Assembly (NCBI RefSeq): GCF_018403325.1
Contig: NZ_BOSL01000009.1
Span: forward strand, 124,001-188,000
Direction of reading: 5' to 3'
Length of the DNA stretch: 64,000 nucleotides
From: Paenibacillus vini
Lineage (GTDB): Bacteria; Bacillota; Bacilli; Paenibacillales; Paenibacillaceae
Shown: one piece after another, positions 18,904 through 27,266 of the stretch
Position numbering within the stretch: position 1 is the first letter of the stretch
How the letters are laid out: each line of letters starts with the position of its first letter
Program-made: the position numbers and the translations under genes
Notes under the pieces: model-generated
Seen by the model: only the letters and a program-made list of their open reading frames with translations
Database searches by the model: none
What the model was told of the DNA's origin: nothing

Positions 18904-19101
18904 AAATGGACCTCCATTTGGTTGGAAAATATCCAATCATATTGACAAGTAAGAGATTTTAATGGGCCTTCATTGGAAAAAATCCAATGAGATTCTTGGA
19001 TTACGGGTTAATTGGCGTAATTGTGATGTTTTTATTGGAAAAAATCCAACCAAACTTTAATCGAGTGGCTACAAGGCAAATCTCATTGGAAATTATCCAA
19101 C
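18904..19101. repeat. Four-site hairpin array R (TTGGA-N5-TCCAA family)
   Basis: Four palindromic sites TTGGA-N5-TCCAA (A/T-only centres) at 18922-18936, 18973-18987, 19035-19049 and 19086-19100. Centres lie at 18929, 18980, 19042 and 19093, so spacings are 51, 62 and 51. Flanks support a ++-- order: the left flank of site 1 (TTTGGTTGGA) is the reverse complement of the right flank of site 3, and the right flank of site 2 (TCCAATGAGATT) that of the left flank of site 4. A palindrome AAATGGA-CC-TCCATTT (18904-18919), with a weaker copy before site 2, adjoins site 1. It lies downstream of nuclease/winged-helix gene 2. Confidence 0.82.
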
Positions 19102-19260
19102 GAGTAAGTTGCGCTAAATTAAGAAGTCATGAATTTATACCAATAGTAACCAGGGGGGAGTCGGATAAGTGTGAGAATTAGTTGGGGTTTCCAGTTAGGG
19201 TGACTGGATAGATCCGCCAAGGCGCAAGACCCCAAACTCTGCAATACCGTCACTGCCGGG

Positions 19261-19338
19261 CAGCCAGCCCCACCAGCCCCACAGCCCCACCAAACCCACC
19301 AAACCCACCAGACCGCCAAACCCACCAGACCGCCAAAA
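19261..19338. repeat. Low-complexity ACC-rich tandem repeat
   Basis: Short direct repeats of CCAAACCCACC type, including two exact 17-base copies (19299-19315 and 19316-19332). It separates array R from nuclease/winged-helix gene 2, the same position the 11-base repeats occupy in locus 1. The minus-strand frame through it gives a Trp/Gly/Val-rich translation that I judge spurious. Confidence 0.75.
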
Positions 19339-19437
19339 GCAGAACCCCAGAGCGCATGCAGCAACTAACTTGGGTTGTAACAAACTATAGCTCCAGCATT
19401 CGCTAATTATCCAAAATGTAACTCATATTAACTAAAG

Positions 19438-20109
19438 CTAGCCTAAATAGGAGTATGTACTAGTCTCTAGTTCATAGTAGTTGACAGGTCCATTATGGGT
19501 GTGACGTATAGGATTTAATAGACCCTTTTCAGCTAGGGATCTAAGCCATTTGCGTGCTGTACGAAAGTCTAAGTGCATTAGTGAAGTTACATCCTTCGGA
19601 CGAATCTTTCTGCCCAAACTCCAGGCCATCCGAAGGATTTCCTTCTCCATAGGATGTAGTGTTTGCGAGGCTTCGACACGTATAATATGGGGGCTGATGA
19701 CCAGTTGGAGCAGCATCCGGCATACTTCAGGGCGGTTCTGTATATCATCAAAAGCAAAATGAATCATCTTCCATCCCATTCCGGTTAGAAAAGTGTCACG
19801 ATTAAGAGAGTAACAGAATTTCTCCCGGTCCATGTCTTTGACGTGGCTTTGAAAGCCGTCGCATTCCAACCCGAATTTACCGAACGGGGGAAGGAAGGCG
19901 AAGTCGAGAAATTGTGATTTTCTGTTCCAGTCATACATCTCGTATTCCGGATGTAAATTTTCGAATGTCCCGAAAAGTGGCCACCATACATTTTGCAGCA
20001 TAAGTTTCTCTGCATAGCTATGTCCCCGAATCAATCTTCCTCTTCTTTCACCTGTTCGGCGAGCGATATGACTTTCCAGCATAGCCCGATGAGCCTCTTC
20101 AAAATTCAT
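19438..20109 (-). CDS. PD-(D/E)XK (Vsr/DUF559-like) nuclease-fold protein with C-terminal winged helix, paralog 2
   Basis: A 223-residue paralog of the product at 4169-4816. It keeps the whole core with Asp69 (QFLDFAF), Glu82 and Asp84 (FGLECDGFQSH), His89, Asp92 and Arg95, then a helix and GWKMIHFAF, as in Vsr/DUF559-type endonuclease folds. The C-terminal 60 residues are a winged helix (IRPKDVTSLMHLDFRTARKW, then LAEKGLLNP). AGGAAGAGGTG precedes the ATG. A strong promoter and an intrinsic terminator precede it within 105 bases; a tandem repeat and array R follow it. This copy has the more canonical Glu-x-Asp; paralog 1 has Glu-x-Gln. Function is unknown. Confidence 0.62.
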   Translation of the reverse strand: MNFEEAHRAMLESHIARRTGERRGRLIRGHSYAEKLMLQNVWWPLFGTFENLHPEYEMYDWNRKSQFLDFAFLPPFGKFGLECDGFQSHVKDMDREKFCYSLNRDTFLTGMGWKMIHFAFDDIQNRPEVCRMLLQLVISPHIIRVEASQTLHPMEKEILRMAWSLGRKIRPKDVTSLMHLDFRTARKWLRSLAEKGLLNPIRHTHNGPVNYYELETSTYSYLG

Positions 20110-20129
20110 CTTCTACACCTCTTCCTGTA

Positions 20130-20169
20130 ATAAAAAAACGCCCTTTCACCAACTTGGTCAAAGGACGTT
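20130..20169 (-). terminator. Leader terminator/attenuator before nuclease/winged-helix gene 2
   Basis: On the minus strand, AACGTCCTTTGACCAA pairs with TTGGTGAAAGGGCGTT (two mismatches) and is followed by seven T. It begins only about 14 bases after the -10 box and ends about 10 bases before the RBS, so nearly the entire leader is a terminator. It parallels the hairpin at 4093-4146. Confidence 0.75.
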
Positions 20170-20182
20170 CTTCGTCTGCTAA

Positions 20183-20211
20183 ATTATAACACTCTACAAC
20201 TTTCTTTCCAA
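20183..20211 (-). promoter_or_regulatory. SigA-type promoter of nuclease/winged-helix gene 2
   Basis: Minus strand TTGGAA (20211-20206), 17 bases, TATAAT (20188-20183). The -35 hexamer sits in CTGGAAATATATTGGAAAG, which resembles half-sites of the TTGGA-N5-TCCAA array; autoregulation is a possible but weak inference. Confidence 0.65.
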
Positions 20212-20410
20212 TATATTTCCAGGAGCACTTATTAAGTTGTTCCGTTCTGCTCGAATCTAACCCATCCTACTCGAATCTATTCTCTTCAACTCAAGCCTCC
20301 TCCATTTACTTCTCCCCCCTTCCCAAGTGCAGTTTCGTCCCCGCCACCTACCTATGGTAAAATAGGGAAAACGCCGAAACAGGCGGGCGTATGGTTAGGA
20401 GAGTGGAGGT
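20212..20410. other. Intergenic stretch upstream of ABC exporter
   Basis: Holds the upstream flank of the minus promoter and a pyrimidine-rich + strand with CTCGAATCTA repeated twice (about 20249 and 20269). A promoter for the ABC genes is likely near GGTAAAATAGG (about 20355). No gene was seen. Confidence 0.4.
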
Positions 20411-21322
20411 ATGGTACAGGAACCTGTGGTCCGGATACAGGGCGTCAGCAAAAAGATCGGCTCCAAGACGCTGATCGATAACTTGACGCTCGATATTCCG
20501 CCGGGTCAGGTGTACGGATTTTTGGGACCGAACGGGTCCGGAAAAACGACGACGATCCGGATGATGGTCGGATTGATGTCGATAACGCAAGGCGATATCC
20601 TGATTCAGGGCTCGAGCATAAAGAGTGATTTTGAACGGGCGGTTTCCCATGTCGGGGCGATCGTCGAGAATCCGGAAATGTACAAATTTTTAACCGGGTA
20701 TCAAAATATGGTGCATTACGCCCGGATGTCGCCGGGGATTACCCGCGAGAGAATTATGGAGGCGGTAGAGCGCGTGGGAATGCAGCATCGCATTCACGAC
20801 AAGGTTAAGACGTATTCTCTCGGGATGCGGCAGCGCCTTGGCGTGGCCCAAGCGATCCTGCACCGGCCCAAGCTGCTTGTGCTGGACGAGCCCACGAACG
20901 GGCTGGATCCGCAAGGTATCCGTGAACTTCGTGATTACCTGAGGATTTTGGCGAAGGAGGAGGGGACGACGGTATTCGTGTCCAGTCATCTTTTGTCCGA
21001 GATGGAGCTCATGTGCGATACAGTCGCGGTCATTCAACAAGGCCGGCTGATCGACGTAAAGGAGTTGAACCACGGAGACGCTCCCGCGGACGGGCAGCGT
21101 GAAACGGCGTTCGATGTGGATCATCCGGCCCAAGCGCTGGAATTGATCGGAGCGGGGCGGATCGAAGGCAGCAGCCTGATCGTCGCCGTCGACCGGAGTG
21201 CGGCAGCGGCGATTAACGCCAAGCTGGTCATGGCGGGTATATCGGTATACGGCATTCGTGTGGTAACCCGTTCGCTGGAGGATCAATTTTTGGAAATGAC
21301 GGGAGGCGGGCATATTGGGTGA
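20411..21322 (+). CDS. ABC transporter ATP-binding protein, ABC-2/BcrA-like
   Basis: A 303-residue ATPase of an ABC-2 type exporter. Walker A GPNGSGKTTT, Q-loop region, signature YSLGMRQRLGVAQAIL (YSLGM in place of LSGGQ, as is common in BcrA/CcmA-type ATPases), Walker B LLVLDEPTNGLDP and the H-loop VSSHLLSEME. A C-terminal extension of about 80 residues follows. The next gene starts inside its last codons, so the two are translationally coupled. The start has AGGAG at 9 bases. Substrate unknown; relatives export bacitracin-like peptides or maintain membrane functions. Confidence 0.92.
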   Translation: MVQEPVVRIQGVSKKIGSKTLIDNLTLDIPPGQVYGFLGPNGSGKTTTIRMMVGLMSITQGDILIQGSSIKSDFERAVSHVGAIVENPEMYKFLTGYQNMVHYARMSPGITRERIMEAVERVGMQHRIHDKVKTYSLGMRQRLGVAQAILHRPKLLVLDEPTNGLDPQGIRELRDYLRILAKEEGTTVFVSSHLLSEMELMCDTVAVIQQGRLIDVKELNHGDAPADGQRETAFDVDHPAQALELIGAGRIEGSSLIVAVDRSAAAAINAKLVMAGISVYGIRVVTRSLEDQFLEMTGGGHIG

Positions 21323-22094
21323 TTTTCTGAAGCTGGTCCAAAATGAAAACATGAAAATATACCGCCGATTGCGGACCTGGATCATGTTCGCCATTCTGGT
21401 GCTGTTGATGATGCTGTTCGGAGTGCTGTTTTACATGGGGAGTTCCTCTTCCCCGATAGGAGCCTGGGACGCGGTGGATCAATTGTCGTTCCTTTATTTT
21501 CTGGTCTCGATTTTCTCGGTAGTCGTTGCTGCCGATATCGTGGCCGCGGAATTTACTTGGGGCACAATTAAATTGCTGCTTGTCCGGCCATGGACACGGA
21601 CCAAAATATTGGTATCCAAGCTGTTGGCCGTATTGCTGTTTACGCTGGCGATGTCGGCGGTCTATCTCCTGGCAAATATGGCTGTTTCGTTTCTGTTGTT
21701 TCCGGATATTCAGTCCGGCGTGTTCCCCAAAGGCTCGGGAGGGCCACTCGGCTATATCATGGAGGATTTGCTCTACAATTATATCGATCTGCTCGTAATT
21801 ACGATCTTTGCGTTTATGGTGTCGACGGTATTTCGCACGAGCGGCCTTGCGATCGGCTTGTCAATGTTCATCTTGTTTGCGGGCAATATCTTTACGATGC
21901 TGTTTCATCCAACACGATATGCTTGGGCTAAATATATGCTGTTCGTCAACATGGACCTGGGCCAATACCGGGGCGGGCAGGTCGGACCTGCAGGGATGAC
22001 GCTGGGCTTCTCGGCCGCCGTGCTTACCGGGTATGTGCTGGCGTTCCTCCTCATTGCCTGGTTTGTTTTCAAAAAGAGAGATGTTGCAGCCTAG
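21315..22094 (+). CDS. ABC-2 type permease subunit
   Basis: A 259-residue membrane partner of the preceding ATPase, with about six hydrophobic helices and the ABC-2 family pattern FTWGTIKLLLVRPWTRTKILVSK after the second helix. The start is TTG at 21315, 8 bases after GGGAGG and overlapping the ATPase stop by 8 bases; an internal ATG twelve codons later would lose the RBS. A terminator follows. Confidence 0.87.
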   Translation: MGDFLKLVQNENMKIYRRLRTWIMFAILVLLMMLFGVLFYMGSSSSPIGAWDAVDQLSFLYFLVSIFSVVVAADIVAAEFTWGTIKLLLVRPWTRTKILVSKLLAVLLFTLAMSAVYLLANMAVSFLLFPDIQSGVFPKGSGGPLGYIMEDLLYNYIDLLVITIFAFMVSTVFRTSGLAIGLSMFILFAGNIFTMLFHPTRYAWAKYMLFVNMDLGQYRGGQVGPAGMTLGFSAAVLTGYVLAFLLIAWFVFKKRDVAA

Positions 22095-22126
22095 TCTATC
22101 CTAATCTAATCGTCATCCGAAACAAA

Positions 22127-22168
22127 AAGTTCCCGTTCGCTCCAAAGAGCAGGCGGGAACTTATTTTA
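22127..22168. terminator. Terminator between ABC exporter and bactofilin genes
   Basis: Stem AAGTTCCCG-N3-GCTC / GAGC-N3-CGGGAACTT, then TATTTTAT; the convergent bactofilin gene ends 16 bases on, so it may serve both directions. Confidence 0.75.
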
Positions 22169-22183
22169 TCAGGTTCACAGTGA

Positions 22184-22600
22184 TTACCCCGCTTCAGGAC
22201 GCGCCGACTTTTTGGAGGACTTCACTTTGCCTTCCTTAACGGGAAGCACGGCGGGAGAGGTCTTCTCCATTTGGCTGGAGCCGTTCAGCAGTCCGCCTTC
22301 CACAATAACCAGCTTGGCGACGTTGACATTCCCGTCAACCTGACCGCTTCCGGTAATCGTCAGACGTCCGTGGCTGATAATATCACCGATAACTTTTCCG
22401 GCTACCACGATGTCGGCGCCTATGATGTTGGACCTGGCTTCACCGGTTTCCCCGACAATGACCTGACCTACACATTCGATTTCTCCGTTGAATTTTCCCT
22501 CGATCCGGAGATTGGCTTCGCATTCGAGCCGTCCTTCGGCAGAGCTGCCCTGGCCGATAAGCGTGTCCGTGCCTACCGGCGATTTATTATCCTTGAACAT
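22184..22600 (-). CDS. Bactofilin (1)
   Basis: A 138-residue polymer-forming beta-helix cytoskeletal protein. Hydrophobic residues every two to three positions with Gly turns (for example FNGEIECVGQVIVGETGEAR) build the right-handed beta helix of the bactofilin/DUF583 family. Tails at both ends are Ser/Lys-rich. The start at ATG 22600 (MFKDNKS) matches the MFKNKT start of the second copy at 31569-32000; an ATG at 22612 directly touches GGAGG and is less likely. It lies downstream of an M23 peptidase gene in the same operon; bactofilins in other bacteria organise such peptidases. Confidence 0.85.
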   Translation of the reverse strand: MFKDNKSPVGTDTLIGQGSSAEGRLECEANLRIEGKFNGEIECVGQVIVGETGEARSNIIGADIVVAGKVIGDIISHGRLTITGSGQVDGNVNVAKLVIVEGGLLNGSSQMEKTSPAVLPVKEGKVKSSKKSARPEAG

Positions 22601-22646
22601 AAGCGATTTCATCCTCCATCAACTTGGTAATATTAATTGGTCTACT

Positions 22647-23633
22647 CTACTCCAAATAAGGTAACGGATCTACGGCCTTTTCCTGCTTGACGATCTCGAA
22701 ATGCAGGTGCGGCCCGGTGCTGCGGCCCGTGTTGCCCAAACTGCCTATTCGTTGTCCCTTGGTCACGGTATCCCCTTCGGAAATGCTGATTTTGCTGAGA
22801 TGAAGATACCAGCTCTGAAGACCTCCGGGATGTTCAACGACGATGTATTTGCCGTGGGAACTGTCTTTGGCGGCGGTGATCACCTTGCCGGCTCCGGCCG
22901 CGTAGACGGGGTCTCCGATTTTTCCGGCAATATCGACCCCGGCATGAAAAGAGGCCCGTCCCGTGAACGGATCGGTACGATAGCCGAAGTTGGAAGTCAA
23001 GCGCTTGGACAATGTCGGCCATTCCGTAGGGGTGCCCGAGAGCGTATATTGGGTTTGCCTGGCTTTTTTTAGGGTGACCGGCACGTTCTTCTCCATTTCA
23101 TCAAGCAAAGCGCTCATTTCCGTAAATTGATCCTTCGTATCCAAGGCCAATTGTTCGATTTCGTTCTCGTGAACCGCGATAAATTCGCCGCCGACTCCAA
23201 GCGAATCATCCTCGTCCAATGACATGGAGGACAACCTTCCGAGTTCCTCGCCGCCCCCGTATTTGTCGATGAACTTTTGCAGCTCGGTTTCAAGCTCGGT
23301 TACCCGTTCCATCCGGTTCATCATCTCCTGGGACTGCCCGGATAGAGCGATGACTTCGTTCTGCAGACGTTCGATCGCAGCATCTTTGTCGGTTACGACG
23401 GCTTCAAAACGAAGGTCCTGGCTCTGAATCTGCTTCTCCAGCTTGCTGATCGTTTGACTGGACTGAATTTGCAGGCTGATAATAAGGCCGGAGATAGATA
23501 ACAGGGCGATCAGCGGAACGGCTATAACCAGCGGCTTGGATACATGGAGCTGTTTGACGGGCTGGTTCGCATCCCGGAGGACGAGCAAGGTCATCCGATG
23601 GGGGTTGGGTAAGCCTATGCTGGCGGTTTTCAT
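22647..23633 (-). CDS. Membrane-anchored M23 (LytM) peptidoglycan endopeptidase (1)
   Basis: A 328-residue protein with a short cytoplasmic tail, one membrane helix (LVIAVPLIALLSISGLIISLQ, about residues 30-50), a coiled coil to about 200 and a C-terminal LytM domain. Zinc and catalytic residues are visible in FHAGVDIA, WYLHLSK and GPHLHFEI; lysostaphin-type enzymes cut peptide cross-links. It starts at the ATG 5 bases after AAAGGAG; upstream in-frame codons lack an RBS. Paired with bactofilin downstream. The whole pair is duplicated at 31569-33025. Confidence 0.9.
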   Translation of the reverse strand: MKTASIGLPNPHRMTLLVLRDANQPVKQLHVSKPLVIAVPLIALLSISGLIISLQIQSSQTISKLEKQIQSQDLRFEAVVTDKDAAIERLQNEVIALSGQSQEMMNRMERVTELETELQKFIDKYGGGEELGRLSSMSLDEDDSLGVGGEFIAVHENEIEQLALDTKDQFTEMSALLDEMEKNVPVTLKKARQTQYTLSGTPTEWPTLSKRLTSNFGYRTDPFTGRASFHAGVDIAGKIGDPVYAAGAGKVITAAKDSSHGKYIVVEHPGGLQSWYLHLSKISISEGDTVTKGQRIGSLGNTGRSTGPHLHFEIVKQEKAVDPLPYLE

Positions 23634-23810
23634 GGCGTCTCCTTTCCTCTCAATATGAGATCGCAAATGCAAGCTTTCTATAATTTATCTATTCCTATGA
23701 CTCTTAAATCATGTCAAAAAAAGTGTCTTGTCTGATATATCTGTCTGTGCCCCTGATGAATAATTTCTTAGCAGGATGGTTAATGCTGATTGAAGGGAAG
23801 GGTGAGGGTA

Positions 23811-25241
23811 ATGGCTTGGCTGGTTATAGTTTTGTTTGCTTTTATTTTTCAGATCGCTACGATTCTTGTGCTGGAATTCCGCAGTCCCAGCAAGGCGATT
23901 GCCTGGATGTTCATCCTCTTCGCGGTTCCACTGGTCGGGTTTATTCTCTATTATTTCGTGGCCCAGGACTACAAGAAGCGGAGAAAGCTGCGCCGCCGAG
24001 GATCTCGTTTGTTTCAGGAGATGAAGGCCCGGCTTTGGCAGCAGTCGGAGATCGTAAATGATATCGGAGAGATGCACAACCGGGAATTTGAGGGCCATGA
24101 ACGATTGTTCAGCCTGTTGACCCATCTTTCCGAAAGCCCGATTACGGGTTGTAATGAGACGCAGGTATTTAATAATGGCGAAAAAGCCTTTCATGCCATG
24201 CTGTCGGAGATGGAAAAAGCCAAGGATCATATACATATCGAATTTTATATTTTCCGAAACGACGGTATCGGCACGCAGTTCCAGGAAATGATGATTCGGA
24301 AAGCGCGGGAAGGAGTACAAGTCCGGCTGATTTGCGACGGTCTCGGAAGCTATAAACTGCCGCGTTCATTCGTACGGAAGCTCGAAGAGGCTGGGGTAGA
24401 GGTGTTTTTCTTTTTACCGCCGTTGATCGCGACCTTGGACCGGCGCGTGAACTACAGAAATCACCGGAAGATTATCGTAATCGACGGAACCGTCGGATTT
24501 GTGGGCGGACTGAATGTAGGAGACGACTATCTTGGTCTGTATGAAAAAATGGGCTATTGGCGCGATACGCATCTGCAGATCAAAGGGGATGCCGTTTACT
24601 TCCTGCAAAATACGTTCCTCGGAGACTGGAGGCTTGCCTCGGGACAACGTGTTAGCGATCCGGAGCTGTTCCCGGAGCACAGCTGCCGGGGGAATGAGCA
24701 GGTCCAAATTTTGACCAGCGGCCCGGACCAGCATTGGAATGCGCTTCAGGAAATGTGCTTTGGCGCCATTTCCGTTGCCAAGCGGCGGATCTGGATTACA
24801 TCGCCGTACTTTATTCCCGATCCCAGCATTTATGCCGGGCTAAAGACTGCGGCGGTCAGCGGGGTTGAGGTCAAGGTGATTATTCCTTATCAATCCGACA
24901 GCCGACTGGTAAAGCTGGCCTCGCTCTCTTACGTGGAGGAACTGATGCAGGCGGGCGTCCAATTTTATGAATACACCAAAGGTTTTGTACATGCCAAAGT
25001 GCTGATCGTGGACGATCTGCTCGCTTCGGTCGGTACGGCCAACATGGATATGCGCAGCTTTTTCTACAATTTCGAGATGACGGCATTGCTGTTTGACCGG
25101 AATTCCATTTCCCGGCTGTCGCGGGATTTTGAAGAGGATTTGACGGATAGCCGCATGATCGTGCCGCGGGAATTTGCCCGGCGTTCCCGCCGGCAAAAAG
25201 GGGCGGAAATGCTGGCCAGACTGCTTTCCCCTCTGCTGTAA
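23811..25241 (+). CDS. cls: Cardiolipin synthase
   Basis: A 476-residue phospholipase D superfamily enzyme that condenses two phosphatidylglycerols to cardiolipin. Two N-terminal membrane helices (AWLVIVLFAFIFQIATILVLEF; AIAWMFILFAVPLVGFILYYF) precede two HKD motifs: HRKIIVIDGTVGFVGG and HAKVLIVDDLLASVGTANMD. Length and order are typical of bacterial ClsA. The ATG follows GGTGAGG; an upstream in-frame TTG is weaker. No operon partner. Confidence 0.93.
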   Translation: MAWLVIVLFAFIFQIATILVLEFRSPSKAIAWMFILFAVPLVGFILYYFVAQDYKKRRKLRRRGSRLFQEMKARLWQQSEIVNDIGEMHNREFEGHERLFSLLTHLSESPITGCNETQVFNNGEKAFHAMLSEMEKAKDHIHIEFYIFRNDGIGTQFQEMMIRKAREGVQVRLICDGLGSYKLPRSFVRKLEEAGVEVFFFLPPLIATLDRRVNYRNHRKIIVIDGTVGFVGGLNVGDDYLGLYEKMGYWRDTHLQIKGDAVYFLQNTFLGDWRLASGQRVSDPELFPEHSCRGNEQVQILTSGPDQHWNALQEMCFGAISVAKRRIWITSPYFIPDPSIYAGLKTAAVSGVEVKVIIPYQSDSRLVKLASLSYVEELMQAGVQFYEYTKGFVHAKVLIVDDLLASVGTANMDMRSFFYNFEMTALLFDRNSISRLSRDFEEDLTDSRMIVPREFARRSRRQKGAEMLARLLSPLL

Positions 25242-25273
25242 GGGTGGCGCGCAGGATTGCGCGCCGCGGCGGG

Positions 25274-26176
25274 CTACTTCTTCCCGCCCGGCTGCCGCAA
25301 ATGCTGCAGGATCATCTCAACGGATTGCGGAGCAACCGTCTCAAGCAAATCGCCTTTTTCTTTTAAGCGGTCGCCGATATTGAGGAGATGATAGTCGGAC
25401 GGAGCCGGACTGCGCTGCACTTCTTCCCAAGTTAGCGGAGTGGAGACGCTGGCAGCCTGACGAGCTCGGGGAGTATAAGGCGCGGCAAGCGTCTTTCCCG
25501 CATAATGCTGAAGATAATCGAAATAAATTTTGTCGCCCCGGTCCTTTTTAAGCCGCTCTATCGTAAAGAGGCCGGGGTGTTTTTCCGTCACGTAGCGGGC
25601 TACGAAATGGCCGATCAGACGGAGGTCATCGAACGTAACGCCGTATTGGATCGGAACAATGATCTGTACGCCCGTCGCCCCCGACGTCTTCGGAACGGAA
25701 GACAGGCCCAGGGAGCCGAGGATTTCCCCTACATAGAATGCGGCCTCCATGATCCGGGGCTCCTCCTCCAAGGAAGGATCCAGGTCGATCATCCATTCGC
25801 AAGGCAGTTGTTCGCCGACATAATGGAGCGACGGGTGAAATTCGATCGCCGCCAGATTTCCGAGCCAAAGCAGCGCGGGCAGACTATCCAGCACTACATA
25901 CCGGATGCCGTCATGGACGGAGGTCTGAACGAATGGAGGCAGGGGATCCGGGGCGTTTTTTTGATAGAAAAACTTGCTATGAATTCCCCCGGGGTAGCGG
26001 ATCGTCGTCAACAGCCGGTTCCGGCAATAACGCAGCAAAAAAGGCGAAAGCTCCGCGAGTTTTTGCAAATACATCATTTTGGTGATCCCGGCCTCCGGCC
26101 AAAGCAGCTTGTCGGGGTTGCTCACGGGTACCTCTTCGCCTTCAATAACAATACTTCCTTTGATACTGCGGGGCAT
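25274..26176 (-). CDS. LigD-type DNA polymerase/primase domain protein (NHEJ)
   Basis: A 300-residue stand-alone LigD polymerase (AEP primase-polymerase) that fills gaps during non-homologous end joining. The catalytic Asp pair is in CEWMIDLDPS; VSNPDKLLWPEAGITK at the N-terminus and SGATGVQIIVPI are family motifs. In Mycobacterium and Pseudomonas this domain is fused to the ligase; here it is a separate gene, divergent from a ligase gene. Start at the ATG after GGGAGGAGG. Confidence 0.9.
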   Translation of the reverse strand: MPRSIKGSIVIEGEEVPVSNPDKLLWPEAGITKMMYLQKLAELSPFLLRYCRNRLLTTIRYPGGIHSKFFYQKNAPDPLPPFVQTSVHDGIRYVVLDSLPALLWLGNLAAIEFHPSLHYVGEQLPCEWMIDLDPSLEEEPRIMEAAFYVGEILGSLGLSSVPKTSGATGVQIIVPIQYGVTFDDLRLIGHFVARYVTEKHPGLFTIERLKKDRGDKIYFDYLQHYAGKTLAAPYTPRARQAASVSTPLTWEEVQRSPAPSDYHLLNIGDRLKEKGDLLETVAPQSVEMILQHLRQPGGKK

Positions 26177-26302
26177 TAAGAACCTCCTCCCTTCCATATT
26201 ATCCTTGCCCGATTCGATAAAACTATAAGTCTTGCCCGGAATGACGATCCATTGCTAGGGGTAGACTTGGAAAAGATACATCCGGCAAAGGAGGGGCAGC
26301 AC

Positions 26303-27250
26303 ATGGAATTGGAGCCGGTAATTCCGTTTGAACCGGTCCGGGCCCATGACATTCCAACGGGCGACCAGTGGATTGCACAGGTAAAATGGGACGGAGTCCG
26401 GATGCTTACCTATTATGATGGACGAGAGGTTCGTCTGATTAACCGGAAGGGGAATGACCGGACCAAGCAGTACCCGGAATTTACCGATGTTCCGGCTTAT
26501 TGCAGCGCGAACTCGGTGATCCTGGATGGAGAAATGATTGCGATCGCCGGCGGGAAGCCTTCGTTTCATGAAGTGATGCGGCGCGACAGCTTGCGGCGGG
26601 ACCAGGAAATCCGCTTTGCGGTTTCGCGGGTTCCGGCAATATATATGATATTCGATATTTTATATTGCGATGGAGAGTGGGTTACCGATCGTCCGCTGAA
26701 CGAAAGGCAGCAGCTTTTGCGGGAGATCATCACCCCGTATGAGAGACTTCAACTCGTCCCTAATGTGGCGGAGGCCGAAAGTCTGTTCGCGGTGATGAAA
26801 CAGCAGGGCTGGGAAGGGATTGTTTGCAAGCAACTGGACAGTACATACCGGATCGGCGGAAAGGACGGGCGCTGGTGCAAGCTCAAGCTGGCTCATGACC
26901 TGCATGCGGCAATAGGGGGAGTTACCTACCGGGACGGCAGGGTGAATGCGCTGCTGCTGGGCGTGTATGATGCTGAAGGAAGGTTTATATACATTGGCCA
27001 TGCGGGCACGGGTAAATGGAAGATCGGAGAATGGACCCGGTTGACGGAAATGGTGCCCCAGTTGCGGATATCCGGACGTCCGTTTATCAATACTCCCGAG
27101 CGGATCAAGGGGGCGGAGTGGGTTAAGCCGCAGCTTACCGTAAAGGTGCAGTTTTTGGAGTGGACCCCCGGGGGCACGATGCGGCATCCCGTCATTCAGG
27201 GATGGAGCAATATGCCGCCGGAGGCTTGTGTTTTGGCGCAAAGCATTTAA
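26303..27250 (+). CDS. ATP-dependent DNA ligase (LigD ligase domain type)
   Basis: A 315-residue ligase that seals ends with Ku. Motif I is KWDGVR (nucleotidyl-transfer Lys near residue 33); then DGEMI (motif III), MIFDILY, EGIVCKQLDS (motif IV) and WCKLKL (motif V). The C-terminal third is the OB-fold (ALLLGVYDAEGRFIYIGHAGTG). The start is the ATG 9 bases after AAAGGAGG. Its 3' end is 16 bases from the 3' end of the convergent ku gene. Confidence 0.9.
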   Translation: MELEPVIPFEPVRAHDIPTGDQWIAQVKWDGVRMLTYYDGREVRLINRKGNDRTKQYPEFTDVPAYCSANSVILDGEMIAIAGGKPSFHEVMRRDSLRRDQEIRFAVSRVPAIYMIFDILYCDGEWVTDRPLNERQQLLREIITPYERLQLVPNVAEAESLFAVMKQQGWEGIVCKQLDSTYRIGGKDGRWCKLKLAHDLHAAIGGVTYRDGRVNALLLGVYDAEGRFIYIGHAGTGKWKIGEWTRLTEMVPQLRISGRPFINTPERIKGAEWVKPQLTVKVQFLEWTPGGTMRHPVIQGWSNMPPEACVLAQSI

Positions 27251-27266
27251 CGGGTCAGGGTCGAGG

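Noticed and set aside
18904-19101. Insertion sequence or MITE ends
   Set aside because: No transposase, no terminal inverted repeats with target duplication could be defined; the four internal palindromes do not match an IS layout.
19119-19364. Minus-strand ORF of 81 codons rich in Trp, Gly and Val
   Set aside because: It is the translation of the ACC-rich tandem repeat, with no RBS or plausible fold.
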